Shown: positions 51,869-61,082, counted from the stretch's first letter. The stretch is DNA of 64,000 nt from Undibacterium_A arcticum (GCF_042660705.1 NZ_JBHSUQ010000002.1), one strand, 5' to 3'. Translations and numbers: made by a program. Notes: generated by a model not told the origin, from the sequence alone.

Positions 51869-52720
51869 ATGCGGATTCCCGGCCTTCGATGGCTTAGTCC
51901 GGTCCGGCTTATAAAATATGCTGTCCTGCGGTTTCGCGAGCACGACATGGCAACCTATGCGGCGGCGGTCACATACCATGTTAGTTTTTCGCTGTTCCCG
52001 TTCATCATCTTTTTTATAGCACTGCTTGGCTTTCTTCACTTGCCAAATTTCTTTGATTGGCTGCGGCAGCAAGCCCAGGCCTTCTTTCTGCAGCAGACGA
52101 TGCATCAGATTAACCAAATATTCGACCAGCTACAGCAACGGCGAATGGGAATTCTATCTGTTGGAGCAATTGTTGCACTTTGGGCCGCATCGTCCGGCAT
52201 GCGCGCCGTCGTAAACGCCTTGAACGTAGTGTATGGTGTTAAAGAAAGCCGCCCAATGTGGAAACGTTATCCACTTTCTCTGCTGTACACCCTGGGTATC
52301 GGCGTCTTGCTGGCCATTGCCATCACGCTAGTGCTAGGCTCTCCACACGCGATGCAAGTTGCGCGCCAAGTCGGCATATCACAAGCCTTTGCTACCTTGT
52401 GGGCCTGGTGGCTGCGCTGGCCGGCCGTCGTGGTGCTGCTCACATTGACCGTGGCCGCTGTTTATGGCCTCGCACCTGACGTCGAACAGCGTTTCCGTTT
52501 CGTTAGCCCTGGCGCATTCCTGGCGGTCGTAGTCTGGATTGCGACCTCGCTCGCCTTTAACTACTATGTGCGGACCGTGGTGGACTATAACGTGCTGTAC
52601 GGGAGTGTGGGAACTATCATCGTGCTGCTTTGTACTTCTTTATATCTTCCCTCGTCTTGCTGTTTGGCGCGGAAATCAATGCAGTGGTTGAGCATCATGC
52701 CGCAACAGGCAAAGACATAG
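51869..52720 (+). CDS. YihY/BrkB-family membrane protein, 3' frameshift
   Basis: A six-helix inner-membrane protein of the YihY (UPF0761) family: YAAAVTYHVSFSLFPFIIFFIALLGFL, VGAIVALWAASSGMRAVVNALNVVYGV and the AFLAVVVWIATSLAFNYYVRTVVDYNVLYGSVGTIIVLL signature. The ATG at 51869 (MRIPGLRWLS) fits the family start. Near 52630 one base shift replaces the expected YFFISSLVLLFGAEINAVVEHH with LCTSLYLPSS; read in the next frame, the normal C-terminus ends at 52739. The family function is unsettled. A second member lies at 62511. Confidence 0.85.
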   Translation: MRIPGLRWLSPVRLIKYAVLRFREHDMATYAAAVTYHVSFSLFPFIIFFIALLGFLHLPNFFDWLRQQAQAFFLQQTMHQINQIFDQLQQRRMGILSVGAIVALWAASSGMRAVVNALNVVYGVKESRPMWKRYPLSLLYTLGIGVLLAIAITLVLGSPHAMQVARQVGISQAFATLWAWWLRWPAVVVLLTLTVAAVYGLAPDVEQRFRFVSPGAFLAVVVWIATSLAFNYYVRTVVDYNVLYGSVGTIIVLLCTSLYLPSSCCLARKSMQWLSIMPQQAKT

Positions 52721-52827
52721 GCGACAGGAAACTGAAATGAAATGCCGCACAGATACGCACGATTTGGATATTGGCGCACGACGAAGGTCGGTATTTCGAC
52801 AGAGAGGACGCCTGGATAGCGATGGTG

Positions 52828-53180
52828 GGCGTGGTTCAAACGAGGGTAACACTTTCATGAAATGAATCGATCGGCGATACTCGTTTTTCCCTATTTTTTT
52901 CGGAGCGAGTATCAGCATGAATTCATCCCCTTCGGTCGCGGCCAACCTGTCCAACGAGGCTCGCAAGAGCCTTGCCATTTTGTCGCTGTCGAAATCTGAA
53001 CCGATCGCTCATCTGGCCGACCGGGAGGGAGTCAGTCGGCAATTTATCTACCGGCAGAAGCAGATGGTAGTAGAAGCGCTTGATAACGCGCTCGCCGCCA
53101 AGGATGCGGGCGCGCTGTTTTATCTGCCGGTGACCGAAGCGTGGCTGGACCAGTTGGCGCTGGCCTTACGGTGTTGCTGA
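52828..53180 (+). mobile_element. 5' fragment of an IS related to the 1.5-kb element
   Basis: Starts with the same 12-bp terminal repeat GGCGTGGTTCAA (52828-52839) and encodes the transposase N-terminus from 52917: MNSSPSVAANLSNEARKSLAILSLSK, the helix-turn-helix IAHLADREGVSRQFIYRQKQ, and FYLPVTEAWLDQLALAL. The frame breaks at 53180 and the DDE part is missing. Similarity to the copies at 18251 and 30095 is clear but lower, so this is a sister IS. Confidence 0.72.
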
Positions 53181-53633
53181 TCGCTGAAAATTGCCCCTGT
53201 ATTTTCACATTCGATTCACCCACCTGCGATCGCTTGGGGACGACACTGTTGCTGCGTTCCTTTACGACGACGCAGGGTCAATCATCGACGATAATTTTTG
53301 CGGAAATTGGCGCAATATCGTGCGATCACCAACAGCCTTGAGCAATATCGAAGCCGAACAGGGCAACGAGAAAGCGATTCCTGATTCTCCCCTCTTGCTG
53401 GTACGAGCACAGAATCCCGGAGTCGAGCTCTGCCCGCCAAGGGGCCAGCGGGTCGATCTGCGACGCAAATAGATCCATCATTCCCCCTATCGCCGAACGC
53501 GTAGATTGCCTAAAAAACAACAAGTAGGCCTAAAAAAACCGTTAGACACAATCGCATGGACCCCCTATCATTTGCTGCCCTGCACAAGATGTATCCGGTG
53601 TCAGCGTAGTCAAATCCCTACCCAGGAGAAATC
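53181..53633. other. Region without a recognised gene
   Basis: About 450 bases between the IS fragment and the phasin gene. A minus-strand frame (53523-53326, MLFFRQSTRSAIGGMMDLF...) and overlapping plus-strand frames exist, but none matches a family. The last 60 bases hold AGGAGAAATC, the phasin ribosome site. Confidence 0.4.
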
Positions 53634-54188
53634 ATGTTTTCGAATACAGAACAATATACGTCTGCAAGCAAAGCCTTTTTTGAATCCCAGCTCGCTGCAT
53701 TGAGCGCGCTGACGAGCATCGCGATGCACGGAACAGAAAAGCTTGTTGCATTGAACATGGCGGTTGCCAAAGCATCCGCCGCCGACACGGCAGCCGCAAC
53801 AAAGGATTTGTTGGCAGCGAAAGACCCGCAAGCCTTCTTCTCTCTGGCAACTGCATACACTACGCCCAACACTGAAAAAGTCGCTGCCTACGGCCGTCAG
53901 TTGACGGACATCGTGTCCGCCACGAAAGCGGAGTTTTCCAAGGTCGCCGACGCGCAAGTCGCCGAAGTCCAGAGCAAGGTAAGCGCCCTGGTGGACGACA
54001 TCGCAAAGAGCGCGCCAGCCGGTTCTGAAAACGTGATGGCAATGCTGAAATCGTCCATCACGAACGCACATGCCGGTTACGAGCAAATGAACAGCGCCGC
54101 AAAACAAGCCGTCGAAGCGACGGGCGCCCATGTCGCCGCAGCCTCGGACCAGTTGACGCAGGTCGTAAAAAAAGCAGCGGCGAAATAA
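53634..54188 (+). CDS. phaP: Phasin family protein
   Basis: A 184-residue amphipathic helical protein that coats polyhydroxyalkanoate granules. It starts MFSNTEQYTSASKAFFESQLAALSALTSIAMHGTEKLVALNM, the standard phasin_2 signature, and ends in an Ala/Lys-rich tail VVKKAAAK. AGGAGAAATC precedes the ATG by 4 bases. It is alone in its transcript, with a strong terminator 20 bases past the stop. The host is therefore probably a PHB producer, as is common in Burkholderiales. Confidence 0.93.
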   Translation: MFSNTEQYTSASKAFFESQLAALSALTSIAMHGTEKLVALNMAVAKASAADTAAATKDLLAAKDPQAFFSLATAYTTPNTEKVAAYGRQLTDIVSATKAEFSKVADAQVAEVQSKVSALVDDIAKSAPAGSENVMAMLKSSITNAHAGYEQMNSAAKQAVEATGAHVAAASDQLTQVVKKAAAK

Positions 54189-54208
54189 AAATAAATTGCC
54201 AGTATTTG

Positions 54209-54236
54209 AACGGGCCGCGCTTGCGGCCCGTTTTCT
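54209..54236 (+). terminator. Rho-independent terminator of phaP
   Basis: AACGGGCCGC/GCGGCCCGTT stem (10 bp) with a GCTT loop, followed by TTTCTT. It lies about 20 bases after the phasin stop. Confidence 0.9.
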
Positions 54237-54246
54237 TACTAGGCAG

Positions 54247-54431
54247 CCTCAAAAACCAAGTGCAACACCTTCTGCTGTAAGGTGCTGCGATGTAAAAAAT
54301 TTATTGTCATTTATCTACACAGGAGCGCGCTGTCGTCATGACCATGCGCGATGACCTTTGCAGCACCCGATCCATTGCTCAACGCCTTTCCCGTTCCCCA
54401 AGTACGATTACTATTGATCCGGAACGGTGAA
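54247..54431 (+). mobile_element. IS30-family left-end remnant
   Basis: CAAAAACCAAGTGCAACACC is an IS30-type terminal sequence. In the frame from about 54318, TQERAVVMTMRDDLCSTRSIAQRLSRSPSTIT matches the helix-turn-helix of IS30 transposases. It breaks off at about 54415, where the IS630 element begins. IS630 has probably inserted into, or deleted, this IS30. Confidence 0.65.
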
Positions 54432-54435
54432 GTCT

Positions 54436-55472
54436 CTATGCGGCATATTGAACGCGCGGATCCTGGAAATAAGATTTAACGCGTTCCGGTGATTTTTCAA
54501 GCATCGTCATGTATTCGGCTGTGGCGTTCCATAGCGTGGATTTTGTGCGCATCGCAACAGTCGAGCCCAGGGCGTATTTGAGATCGGCATTGAGTCGTTC
54601 ATCCGGGTTCAATTGCGGGCTGTAACTGGGCAGGTAAAACACCTCGATCTTCGCCTTGTGTTCTTCCAGCCACGCCTTTACCGCCTTGCTGTGATGGACC
54701 CGCAAATTATCCAGAATCAGGAATACTTTTTTCTTTGCATCTTTGATGAGCGCAGCCAGAAACTCGATCAGCTTGTCTGCATTGAAGTTCTCGTCAATGA
54801 TCATCCAGCGTGCTTTGCCCTGATTGGTGACGGTAGAAATCATCGACAACTTTTGCCGTGTTCCGCCAACCGCGTAGGCCACCGGTGTTTGACCACGCGG
54901 CGCATAGCAACGACCACGCACATCGGTGTTGACGACGGCCGTCTCATCACCCCAGTGAATCTCTGCTCTCTCGGGTTTGGCACGCGCCTCAATGGCAGGA
55001 TATTGCTCATCGAGCCATGCCTTCACCGCTTCCGGCTTTTGTTCATAGGCGCGCTTGATCGGCTTTTGCGGCGTCATGCCCCAGCGCTTGAGGTAATTGC
55101 CTACGGCACGAATGGTCAGTTTCAAGCCGCATTCGCGTTCAATCAGAATGGTCACCGCACCACGATTCCATAGTGCAAAATCCATCTTCACTTGCTCCGG
55201 GCGCTTGTCGCAAATAATCCCGCGTATGCGGTGTTCTTGCTCACGAGTCAGTGCCCGGCCAGTGCCCGATTCCTTGCCACGTGCTTTGGGCTTCAGGGCA
55301 TTCCAGCCCCTTGCTCAAATAGCGTCAAGGCTGCCCGTACCGCCGGCCAGCTCAATCCCGACAACTGCACAATTTGCATCACGCCCAAACCTTTGCGATG
55401 TAATCGCACCACCTGCTTGCGCCTGGTGTGCAGCTCCAATAATGTTTGCATTCTTGCGTTTTCTTTATCCAT
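54436..55472 (-). pseudogene. IS630-family transposase, one frameshift
   Basis: The N-terminal frame MDKENARMQTLLELHTRRKQVVRLHRKGLGVMQIVQLSG (from 55472) shifts by one base at a GGGG run near 55298, after LTLFEQG, and continues WNALKPKARGKESGTGRALTREQEHRIRG... into the long frame ending at 54436. The DDE core is complete: IHWGDETAVVNTD (first Asp), FLILDNLRVHHSKAV (second), SYSPQLNPDERLNADLK (Glu). Correcting one G gives a full transposase of about 345 residues. Confidence 0.85.
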
Positions 55473-55499
55473 GCAAACTATTTGGGAACGCAGAACATA

Positions 55500-55831
55500 A
55501 ATTCAATACTTAATCGTTCCGAATCAATAGCTACCCAGCGTGGTGCTTTGGCTTTGAACGAGGACGGCGCAAAAAGATTGAACATAAGTTCTAACGAACA
55601 AGGTTTATCCGCCGCTCTGATTCAATCTGAACAACGTGCGCGTCGGCATGCCGGTTGGTGCTGGGCTGGGGGGTAAAGACCTCCGGCTACCGACTAGGAC
55701 TAGATGCCGAAAATGGACTGCCTCTTGACAAAGCCAAGTCATCTCTGGGCCTGCAAAAATTCTGAAGGCCTGTTCTTGAGCCAATAAGATCCCGGTACAA
55801 CGGTCAAGATTGCATCGGTGCCAACACCGAC
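55500..55831. other. Region without a recognised gene
   Basis: About 330 bases between IS630 and the DUF2076 gene. The plus-strand frame from 55446 and the minus-strand frame to 55605 are both open but match nothing. Nothing else is seen. Confidence 0.4.
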
Positions 55832-56489
55832 TCAAATCACGGATGATCCATCATCTCCACTCCAGTCGTCGGTAGCAACATCATCCACGCTTGTGCTGTC
55901 ATCCGTTGCCGTATCGGCTCCGTAATAATTATTGACCGTGGTGTTCTCCACAGGTGCCGCTAACGGCGCCATGCCTGGTTGATTCATCAATCCGGTGCCA
56001 CCGCTGGGATGCATCAGGTGTTCGATCCCTTGGAATAAGAACGCGCCGCCAGCCACGCCAGCAGCGGTCGCTGCGACGGTGCCGAGCATGCTCCCAACGC
56101 CACCTCCGAAGAACCCGGGAGATGCTGCTGGAGCCGGGCTTTGCATAACGGGTGTCTGCATTGGAGCGGGAGCACTCGGCATCATCGGGACTGCTGCTGG
56201 CCGAGATGCGGCAGCCGGAGTGCTACCCCATGCATTGGGGTCGAGGAAGCTGCGTGCTGGCACCGACTGCGTTGCCTGTATCTGGTTCTGCAGCGCAGCA
56301 ATTTGTGTTTGCGATATTGAGCGCTTGCTCCATCAGCAGTGCGCGTTGTATCAGGAGGTAGGCCGCGTCCGGTTGTTGCGCAATGGCACTTGCAATCAGT
56401 GCATCGGCTTGCGGATCTTTCGCAACGCCTCGAACCTGGGTTAGTTGATTCAGAAAATCCTGTAGCGATTGGGTTTCTTGCGGGCTCAT
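55832..56489 (-). pseudogene. DUF2076 protein, one frameshift
   Basis: The N-terminal part MSPQETQSLQDFLNQLTQVRGVAKDPQADALIASAIAQQPDAAYLLIQRALLMEQALN is diagnostic for DUF2076 (YtfJ-unrelated, periplasmic/ligand-binding class of unknown function). A one-base shift near 56300 (NIANT then QIAALQNQIQATQS) leads into the second frame, with a Pro/Ala-rich linker, the glycine-rich FFGGGVGSMLGTVAATAAGVAGGAFLF segment and an acidic, Asp-rich C-terminus ending DDGSSVI. The joined length of about 218 residues is normal for the family. Confidence 0.8.
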
Positions 56490-56651
56490 GATTGTTGCTC
56501 CTATAGCAGCGAAGAAAAATTGGTCAGTCCAATATTATGCACGTGATCTGCATGGAGATTAAAGTACGTTCAACCGAAATCCATCCGGTTGGGGCCATAG
56601 ACAGTCACCTGTACACTCGGTGTCAGATTTCGTCTCGACTAGATCGGATTA

Positions 56652-57225
56652 TTAGTCGCCATTGGTTTCGGCGAAAATCTCGATACCTTCCTTGATGACA
56701 TACAAGCCGATAGCAAATCCAACTATCAGATCAATGTGTCGGTAGCCAGATATGGCAATCGCCGTGCCGGATAACAGCACACTTATGTTGACCAATACGT
56801 CAGCACGTGTATCTTTCCATGTTGCCTTAAGGTGCATCTCTTCGGTATTTCGATACGGGGCGAGCATCGCAAGTACGCCGCCATTTACGGCAAGCGACAA
56901 TAGGGCAAACGCGATAATTACTAAGCCTTGGGGGTTGCTTCCGCTGATGACGCGATGAATGACTTCGCCGATCACCCCGACGCCCAATAGAATCAACATT
57001 GAGCCGTTCCAACGTGCTGCGTTATTCTGAAATTGCGACGAACGTCCAATCGCAACCATGGCAACTACGTATCCTGATGCGTCGGCAAGCATATCAAACG
57101 CGTCGGCCAACAAGCCAGTCGAATCGGCAATGTACCATCCAACTATACCGATGAAACATTCCGATGTTGGCGATTAACGCGATGCGCATGCGCTTGCGGT
57201 CGACATCATCATTTGTCAATTTGAA
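56652..57225 (-). pseudogene. Cation diffusion facilitator (CzcD-like), one frameshift
   Basis: A small CDF transporter exporting Zn, Co or similar divalent cations. Start region NDDVDRKRMRIALIANIGMF; then a missing T in TGTTTCATC near 57150 breaks the frame, and the continuation FIGIVGWYIADSTGLLADAFDMLADASGYVV carries the first HxxxD-like site in its ADAFDMLADA form. Four further helices follow (KDTRADVLVNISVLLSG, the second metal site). It lacks the C-terminal cytoplasmic domain, like other about 200-residue CDF variants. Confidence 0.78.
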
Positions 57226-57266
57226 TTTCTTTCGTGTAAAAGAACCGTTACTTGTTTAACGTGGAG

Positions 57267-57740
57267 CTAGTTGTTTGCAATCGAGCGAGCGGCAATATTC
57301 GCGTTGGGCATAGTTGGTCTCTTCAAGTTGGCGTCTATTGGGTTGGCCGTCAGCAAATTAGAAGCTCCAGATCGCGTTACCCATGCTCCGTGCCTTGCCC
57401 CCCGGAAGTGCATGACCCCATTGTCGGTGAACTGATATGCAAGCGACGGGCGGTGTCCGGTAGCGTCCCAGTGCAACCCGACGAGAGGATCCACCGCAAA
57501 GCGCACATCTTTTCCTTGAACATCCTGGATTTCGCGTTTGAATGAGGACTCAAAGCGACTCCGTCTGTAAACCGGACCAACCCATCCTGTGCCCAAGTTT
57601 TCAAATCGAATCTGCGCGTCATGTGGCAGCTCCGGAGCAACGAGAAAGAGTGGATCATCACCCGTATTTTTGTCGGCACGGGCGGGCGGCACCGTCAACA
57701 GGACAGCCGATAGAATCAGGATTCTCTTCGTCGCCAACAT
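57267..57740 (-). CDS. Exported hypothetical protein
   Basis: 157 residues with a good signal peptide (TKRILILSAVLLTVPPARA). The mature part is beta-rich in appearance (PLVGLHWDATGHRPSLAYQFTDNGVMHFRGARHGAWVTRSG) and contains no Cys or known motif. It could be a periplasmic or outer-membrane-attached protein. The stop lies about 40 bases from the CDF start on the same strand, so the two may be co-transcribed. Function not recognised. Confidence 0.6.
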   Translation of the reverse strand: MLATKRILILSAVLLTVPPARADKNTGDDPLFLVAPELPHDAQIRFENLGTGWVGPVYRRSRFESSFKREIQDVQGKDVRFAVDPLVGLHWDATGHRPSLAYQFTDNGVMHFRGARHGAWVTRSGASNLLTANPIDANLKRPTMPNANIAARSIANN

Positions 57741-57890
57741 GCCCTATGCCTCTAAGGAAACCACGTTGCTTGAGGGACACGATAATCAACAATGCTGCTG
57801 CAAACTTGTACGTGTATTGCGCAAAAACAAAAAGGACCGATTAAGGTCATTTTTTGTTGGATGCACATGCCAAGGCCTGAAAGCTTGGCG

Positions 57891-57917
57891 AAAAAAAGAG
57901 TGGCTCGACGGCCACTC
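57891..57917 (-). terminator. Rho-independent terminator
   Basis: GAGTGGC/GCCACTC stem with a 6-base loop. On the minus strand it is followed by seven T. It lies about 60 bases past the stop of the gene at 57978. Confidence 0.8.
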
Positions 57918-57977
57918 CTTCATTTTTACTAATCTGTAGCAATGCCGCAATCGTGCGACGCACACAACGCCGGAAAC

Positions 57978-58376
57978 CTACGAACAGGCCTTCTTGTGAT
58001 CCGCATGATTGCCTTTGGCCTTGGCGTCGGCTTCGGTCATGTATTCGCCGGCCTTGGTTTTGCCGTAGTACTTGGTTCCAGCGCAGTGATATGTCTTGGA
58101 CGCGGTATTCACCCATACTTTGCCCTCACCGCCGCCTGGCGCTGCTGTCGCCGGCATTTTGCTCGTTGAATTTGATGCCTTCTTCGTCGGGGCAGTCATC
58201 GCGTCAGTCGTTGCCGGTGCCGCAGGCTTTGCCGTCATCGCTCCAGTGGTTGCTGCGGGCGCCGGTGCCGACGCTGCAGGCTTTGTAGGGGGCGTTGCGG
58301 TGTAAGTTTGAGCGAAGCCATGGGCGGACAACAGAAATCCGGCACTCAGGGCAAGCGATTGCAAGAATAATTTCAT
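57978..58376 (-). CDS. Exported Ala/Pro/Thr-rich protein with C-terminal VWVNTxSKxYHC module
   Basis: 132 residues: a signal peptide (FLQSLALSAGFLLSAHGFAQ), a low-complexity Ala/Pro/Thr linker (residues 22-85), and a conserved end VWVNTASKTYHCAGTKYYGKTKAGEYMTEADAKAKGNHADHKKACS, with two Cys that may pair. The end module is recurrent in small betaproteobacterial exported proteins of unknown function. It has its own terminator. It may be a periplasmic or secreted peptidoglycan- or nuclease-related peptide, but nothing proves that. Confidence 0.75.
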   Translation of the reverse strand: MKLFLQSLALSAGFLLSAHGFAQTYTATPPTKPAASAPAPAATTGAMTAKPAAPATTDAMTAPTKKASNSTSKMPATAAPGGGEGKVWVNTASKTYHCAGTKYYGKTKAGEYMTEADAKAKGNHADHKKACS

Positions 58377-58521
58377 GGTCTTTCCTCTTAAAATTTTTGG
58401 TTATCTGACGTCATTTGTGACCGACGAAAAATCTACGTCGGTCTACAGGCTATCACAGCTTATTTGGACGCACCGGCTCGCAAATTGCGAACGGGTTTCC
58501 GGCCGGTGCACGTGCGGCATA

Positions 58522-58752
58522 CTACTTTGCTTGAGCGGCGTGGTGATGGTGCTTCGCATGATGATGCATTGCATGACGTACATGCTTCGCTCCTTCATGA
58601 TCGTGATGGACGTTGGTTCCACGGTCGTTGGATTCGATCTGTCGATCGTTACGGGCGTCTGGATGACCAGGTAGTCCCGCACCGCTGTTCTGTGCTTGTG
58701 CGAGCGGCGTAAATGCCAGGATGAGTGTAGCAATGCCAAGCAGATTTTTCAT
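58522..58752 (-). CDS. Small exported histidine-rich protein
   Basis: 76 residues: a signal peptide (NLLGIATLILAFTPLAQAQ), then LPGHPDARNDRQIESNDRGTNVHHDHEG and a tail with twelve His in 24 residues (AKHVRHAMHHHAKHHHHAAQAK). The ATG at 58752 is chosen to give the signal peptide; the frame opens earlier. His-rich periplasmic peptides commonly bind Zn, Cu or Ni. It lies in a same-strand run with the Spy-like gene and downstream of no obvious terminator, so it may share metal or envelope-stress control. Confidence 0.7.
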   Translation of the reverse strand: MKNLLGIATLILAFTPLAQAQNSGAGLPGHPDARNDRQIESNDRGTNVHHDHEGAKHVRHAMHHHAKHHHHAAQAK

Positions 58753-58913
58753 TTTCAATCCTTCAACTGGTCGGGTTTCACAATCTGCATTAGCAGCGAC
58801 ATAGCTTAAAAACGCAGCAGGAGATATTCGGTTGATGGCGGCAAAATATGCTAAGTCGTTCAGGCTATTGCGAAGTGGCAACGCAACGGCTCAATCTCAG
58901 GAGGAGCCAATGC

Positions 58914-59414
58914 TTAACCCATGTCGTGATGCATGTGTTCGCTCATCCTTCTGTTCCATGCGTTCTTCGAGAAGAGATCGAAAATCGTTTTTTGCTCTAC
59001 GCTCAGCACATCATAAAAAATCTTGGTGTCGGAAGCGGTCTTGCTGAGGCTGTCGGCATTCGAACGCATCATGGCAGCCATCTTTTCGATTTTTTCAGGC
59101 GTCGGCATATTTTCGTAGTCTCGACTAAACGCGCCTTGCATTTTTTCTCTGGATTGCGCGTGCGCTTTTGCCTGAGCAATTAACGCATTCGAGAACGTCT
59201 CCCACGCCGCTAGTTGGGTTGGTTTGAGGTTGAGCTTCTGCTTCAGTTCAGCAAGGCGTTTTTGTGTCGCGACGACCGGATCCTTCGAATGACTTTGGGA
59301 TGCCTCCGCACCAACCTTGGTCGCTGGGTGCGATTCCTGTGCTAGGGTATAAGATCCGACTCCGGCCATCAACAAACCGGATACCAAACATGCTGCTGTG
59401 ATTGATTTTTTCAT
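58914..59414 (-). CDS. Spy/CpxP-family (LTXXQ) periplasmic protein
   Basis: 166 residues with a signal peptide (ITAACLVSGLLMAGVGSYTLAQ). Two LTxxQ-type repeats appear in degenerate form: LNLKPTQLAAWETFSNAL and LSVEQKTIFDLFSKN. The fold is the helical cradle of Spy/CpxP chaperones, which respond to envelope stress and metals. The length is normal. Cysteine-free mature part; a His/Met-rich end, MSEHMHHDMG, could bind metal. It heads a run of small exported proteins on the same strand. Confidence 0.82.
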   Translation of the reverse strand: MKKSITAACLVSGLLMAGVGSYTLAQESHPATKVGAEASQSHSKDPVVATQKRLAELKQKLNLKPTQLAAWETFSNALIAQAKAHAQSREKMQGAFSRDYENMPTPEKIEKMAAMMRSNADSLSKTASDTKIFYDVLSVEQKTIFDLFSKNAWNRRMSEHMHHDMG

Positions 59415-59518
59415 CGCTTTTCCTATTCATTAAATTACGGAATGTACGTCGCTGCTTGCTACGCTGTGCGCCATTGCTAGGCTTCTATACGACGATCCTT
59501 TTGCCAGACGAATACTGA

Positions 59519-59704
59519 TCAAACACACGTGCAATTTGCTCTTGTTTGACCACAGTGGCCGCAAAATTTCTCATTTGATAGGTATGTAACGGCCACTCGT
59601 GGGTATTGAACGAAGCCTTTTGTGAGATGAAACGCGCACATCCGGCAATAATTGTGCCCTTTGCTCTTGTAATCACCACAATGGGCGCACCTTTTCTGTT
59701 TCAA
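59519..59704 (-). CDS. Small two-zinc-finger protein
   Basis: A 61-residue protein with two CxxC pairs in each half: CAHCGDYKSKGHNYCRMC and CGHCGQTRANCTC. These form one or two zinc ribbons. No DNA-binding helix is seen. Such minimal ribbons often act in RNA or protein binding. A ribosome site is not clear. Function not recognised. Confidence 0.65.
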   Translation of the reverse strand: MKQKRCAHCGDYKSKGHNYCRMCAFHLTKGFVQYPRVAVTYLSNEKFCGHCGQTRANCTCV

Positions 59705-59873
59705 GATCTCTCCAAGTAGCCCTAACTGGGTATAAGTCGCGAGGCGGCAATTTTACATGGGTAACTGCCATTTAGCAGCGGACAAAATCACGAAAACCGC
59801 TCATACCTGCAGTCCGACTAGTGTGCCAATTTGTTGGGATCAGTGCGCAGACGCAAAGGCATGGCACGAGCGT
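59705..59873. other. Short intergenic region
   Basis: About 170 bases between the zinc-finger gene and the 3' end of the repeat-containing fragment. Nothing recognised. Confidence 0.35.
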
Positions 59874-60115
59874 TTAATCGTCATGCCCACGGTGCTCGCC
59901 ATTATCATGGCCATGGCGTTCGTCATGACGGTCTTCATGGTGATGTCGTTCGTGCCGATGCTGCTCACGCCAGTCGTGTTCACGTTCCTGTTCAATATAG
60001 ACAGGACGTGCTTCCACATAGACCGGCTCTGGTTCCACGTAGACCGGTTCCGGCTGTACATAAACCGGTTCTGGCTGCACATAGACGGGACGCGGTTGCA
60101 CATAGACCGGGGCTT
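59874..60115 (-). pseudogene. C-terminal fragment of a PVYVQPEP-repeat exported protein
   Basis: Six tandem copies of a 7-residue unit (PVYVQPR, PVYVQPE, PVYVEPE, etc.; 21-bp DNA repeats at about 59994-60112), then a very His/Asp/Arg-rich tail (RHERHHHEDRHDERHGHDNGEHRGHDD). This is typical of the end of small betaproteobacterial surface or periplasmic proteins. The signal peptide and N-terminal part are absent; the frame is fused to a LysR remnant upstream. Confidence 0.65.
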
Positions 60116-60715
60116 GAAAAAGCCCTGGGAGGCCAATATTCGAGAGAACGATTCCCTCGGTCGCCAGAGCACTGTCGAGCCGCTCGCGAATCGGGTTACC
60201 TTGGCGCGGGCCGATCAGCGGAACATGGACCAAGCCCTGCCAACGAAGCTCGCGTTTGCGCGCAAGTGCGTGGTCCGCGCGCATTACGACAACAAAGGCG
60301 TCTGCCGACAACAGGTGCGCCGCGAGATCAAGCCGATTGCCGGATTCTGTACCGATACCGAAGTCGACCTCGCCCGAGCACACCATCTTCGGCACCTCGT
60401 GCTCCGCCACGTCATACAACTCTACCTTGACGTCCGGGTACTCGATATAAAACTGCTTAATGAAGCGCGGCAACAATAAGGCTGCTTGCACCGAGGATGC
60501 CGCAATCGACACGCGCCCGCGCCCCAGAGTTTCAGTTCGTTCGAGCTCAGGATCACGCTGTCGATATCGGACACTGCCTTCTTCATCAAGGGCAAGAGCT
60601 CGGCGCCGGCCTGGGTGATGCGCAATAGTCGGGTATGGCGGTCGAACAGGCGCAACCCGAGGTTGGCTTCCAGCTCGTGAACCAGCGTGCTTACCGATAA
60701 CTGGCCTGTTAACAA
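60116..60715 (-). pseudogene. LysR regulator remnant, N- and C-terminally truncated
   Basis: From 60715, LSVSTLVHELEANLGLRLFDRHTRLLRITQAGAELLPLMKKAV is the second half of the winged helix; the first about 20 residues are missing. After a frameshift near 60540 the effector domain follows (VSIAASSVQAALLLPRFIKQFYIEYPDVKVELYDVAEHEVPKMV... LARKRELRWQGL). The last about 80 residues are replaced by the PVYVQPEP-repeat fragment in the same frame. Both regions remain open as one 304-codon chimera. Confidence 0.75.
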
Positions 60716-60859
60716 TCAATAAAATGTGTTTACATTCGGTATTTGAATAATTGGGACTACGGAAAAAAGAAAAAGGATTGTAAGTCAAGAATGGCCAAAC
60801 GTAAAATGATTGCGCAGGTCTTGATTATGCAGATCTTCTACTGTTGAACAGCGGCAACT
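60716..60859. other. Junction region
   Basis: About 145 bases between the LysR remnant and the SRAP remnant. An 18-codon frame, MAKRKMIAQVLIMQIFYC (60791), is too short to support. AATCAATAAAATGTG-like AT-rich sequence is the only feature. Confidence 0.3.
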
Positions 60860-61076
60860 GGCTGGCAGAAGGGTTCGATGCAAAGGCGCCGATTTCCGCT
60901 GGCCTTGCGGCGATCTCGAAACCGTTGGTGCTCAGCCATCATCACTCCAGACCATCGTCCGCTGATGCAGCGCTTCCACAAAGCCGGGCGAAGAAAAGCG
61001 CATGCCAGTCATCCTGGAGCCGCAGGAGTATCAAAGGCAGGTGGGGGGGGACGATCCCGATGTATTCGCACCTTAG
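60860..61076 (+). pseudogene. SOS-response-associated peptidase (HMCES/YedK-like) C-terminal remnant
   Basis: IITPDHRPLMQRFHKAG, then in the next frame EEKRMPVILEPQEYQRQVGGDDPDVFAP and a stop, corresponds to the end of SRAP proteins (DNA-protein crosslink shielding of abasic sites), where TxxANxxMxxxHxRMPVIL contains the catalytic His. Here the His lies in RFHKAG. The N-terminal Cys2 domain is absent and a frameshift divides the rest. Confidence 0.55.
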
Positions 61077-61082
61077 GCGACA

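Noticed and set aside
59994..60112. Regular 21-bp repeats resembling a CRISPR-like array
   Set aside because: Units are contiguous without spacers and translate as a heptapeptide repeat in an open frame, so they are coding repeats.
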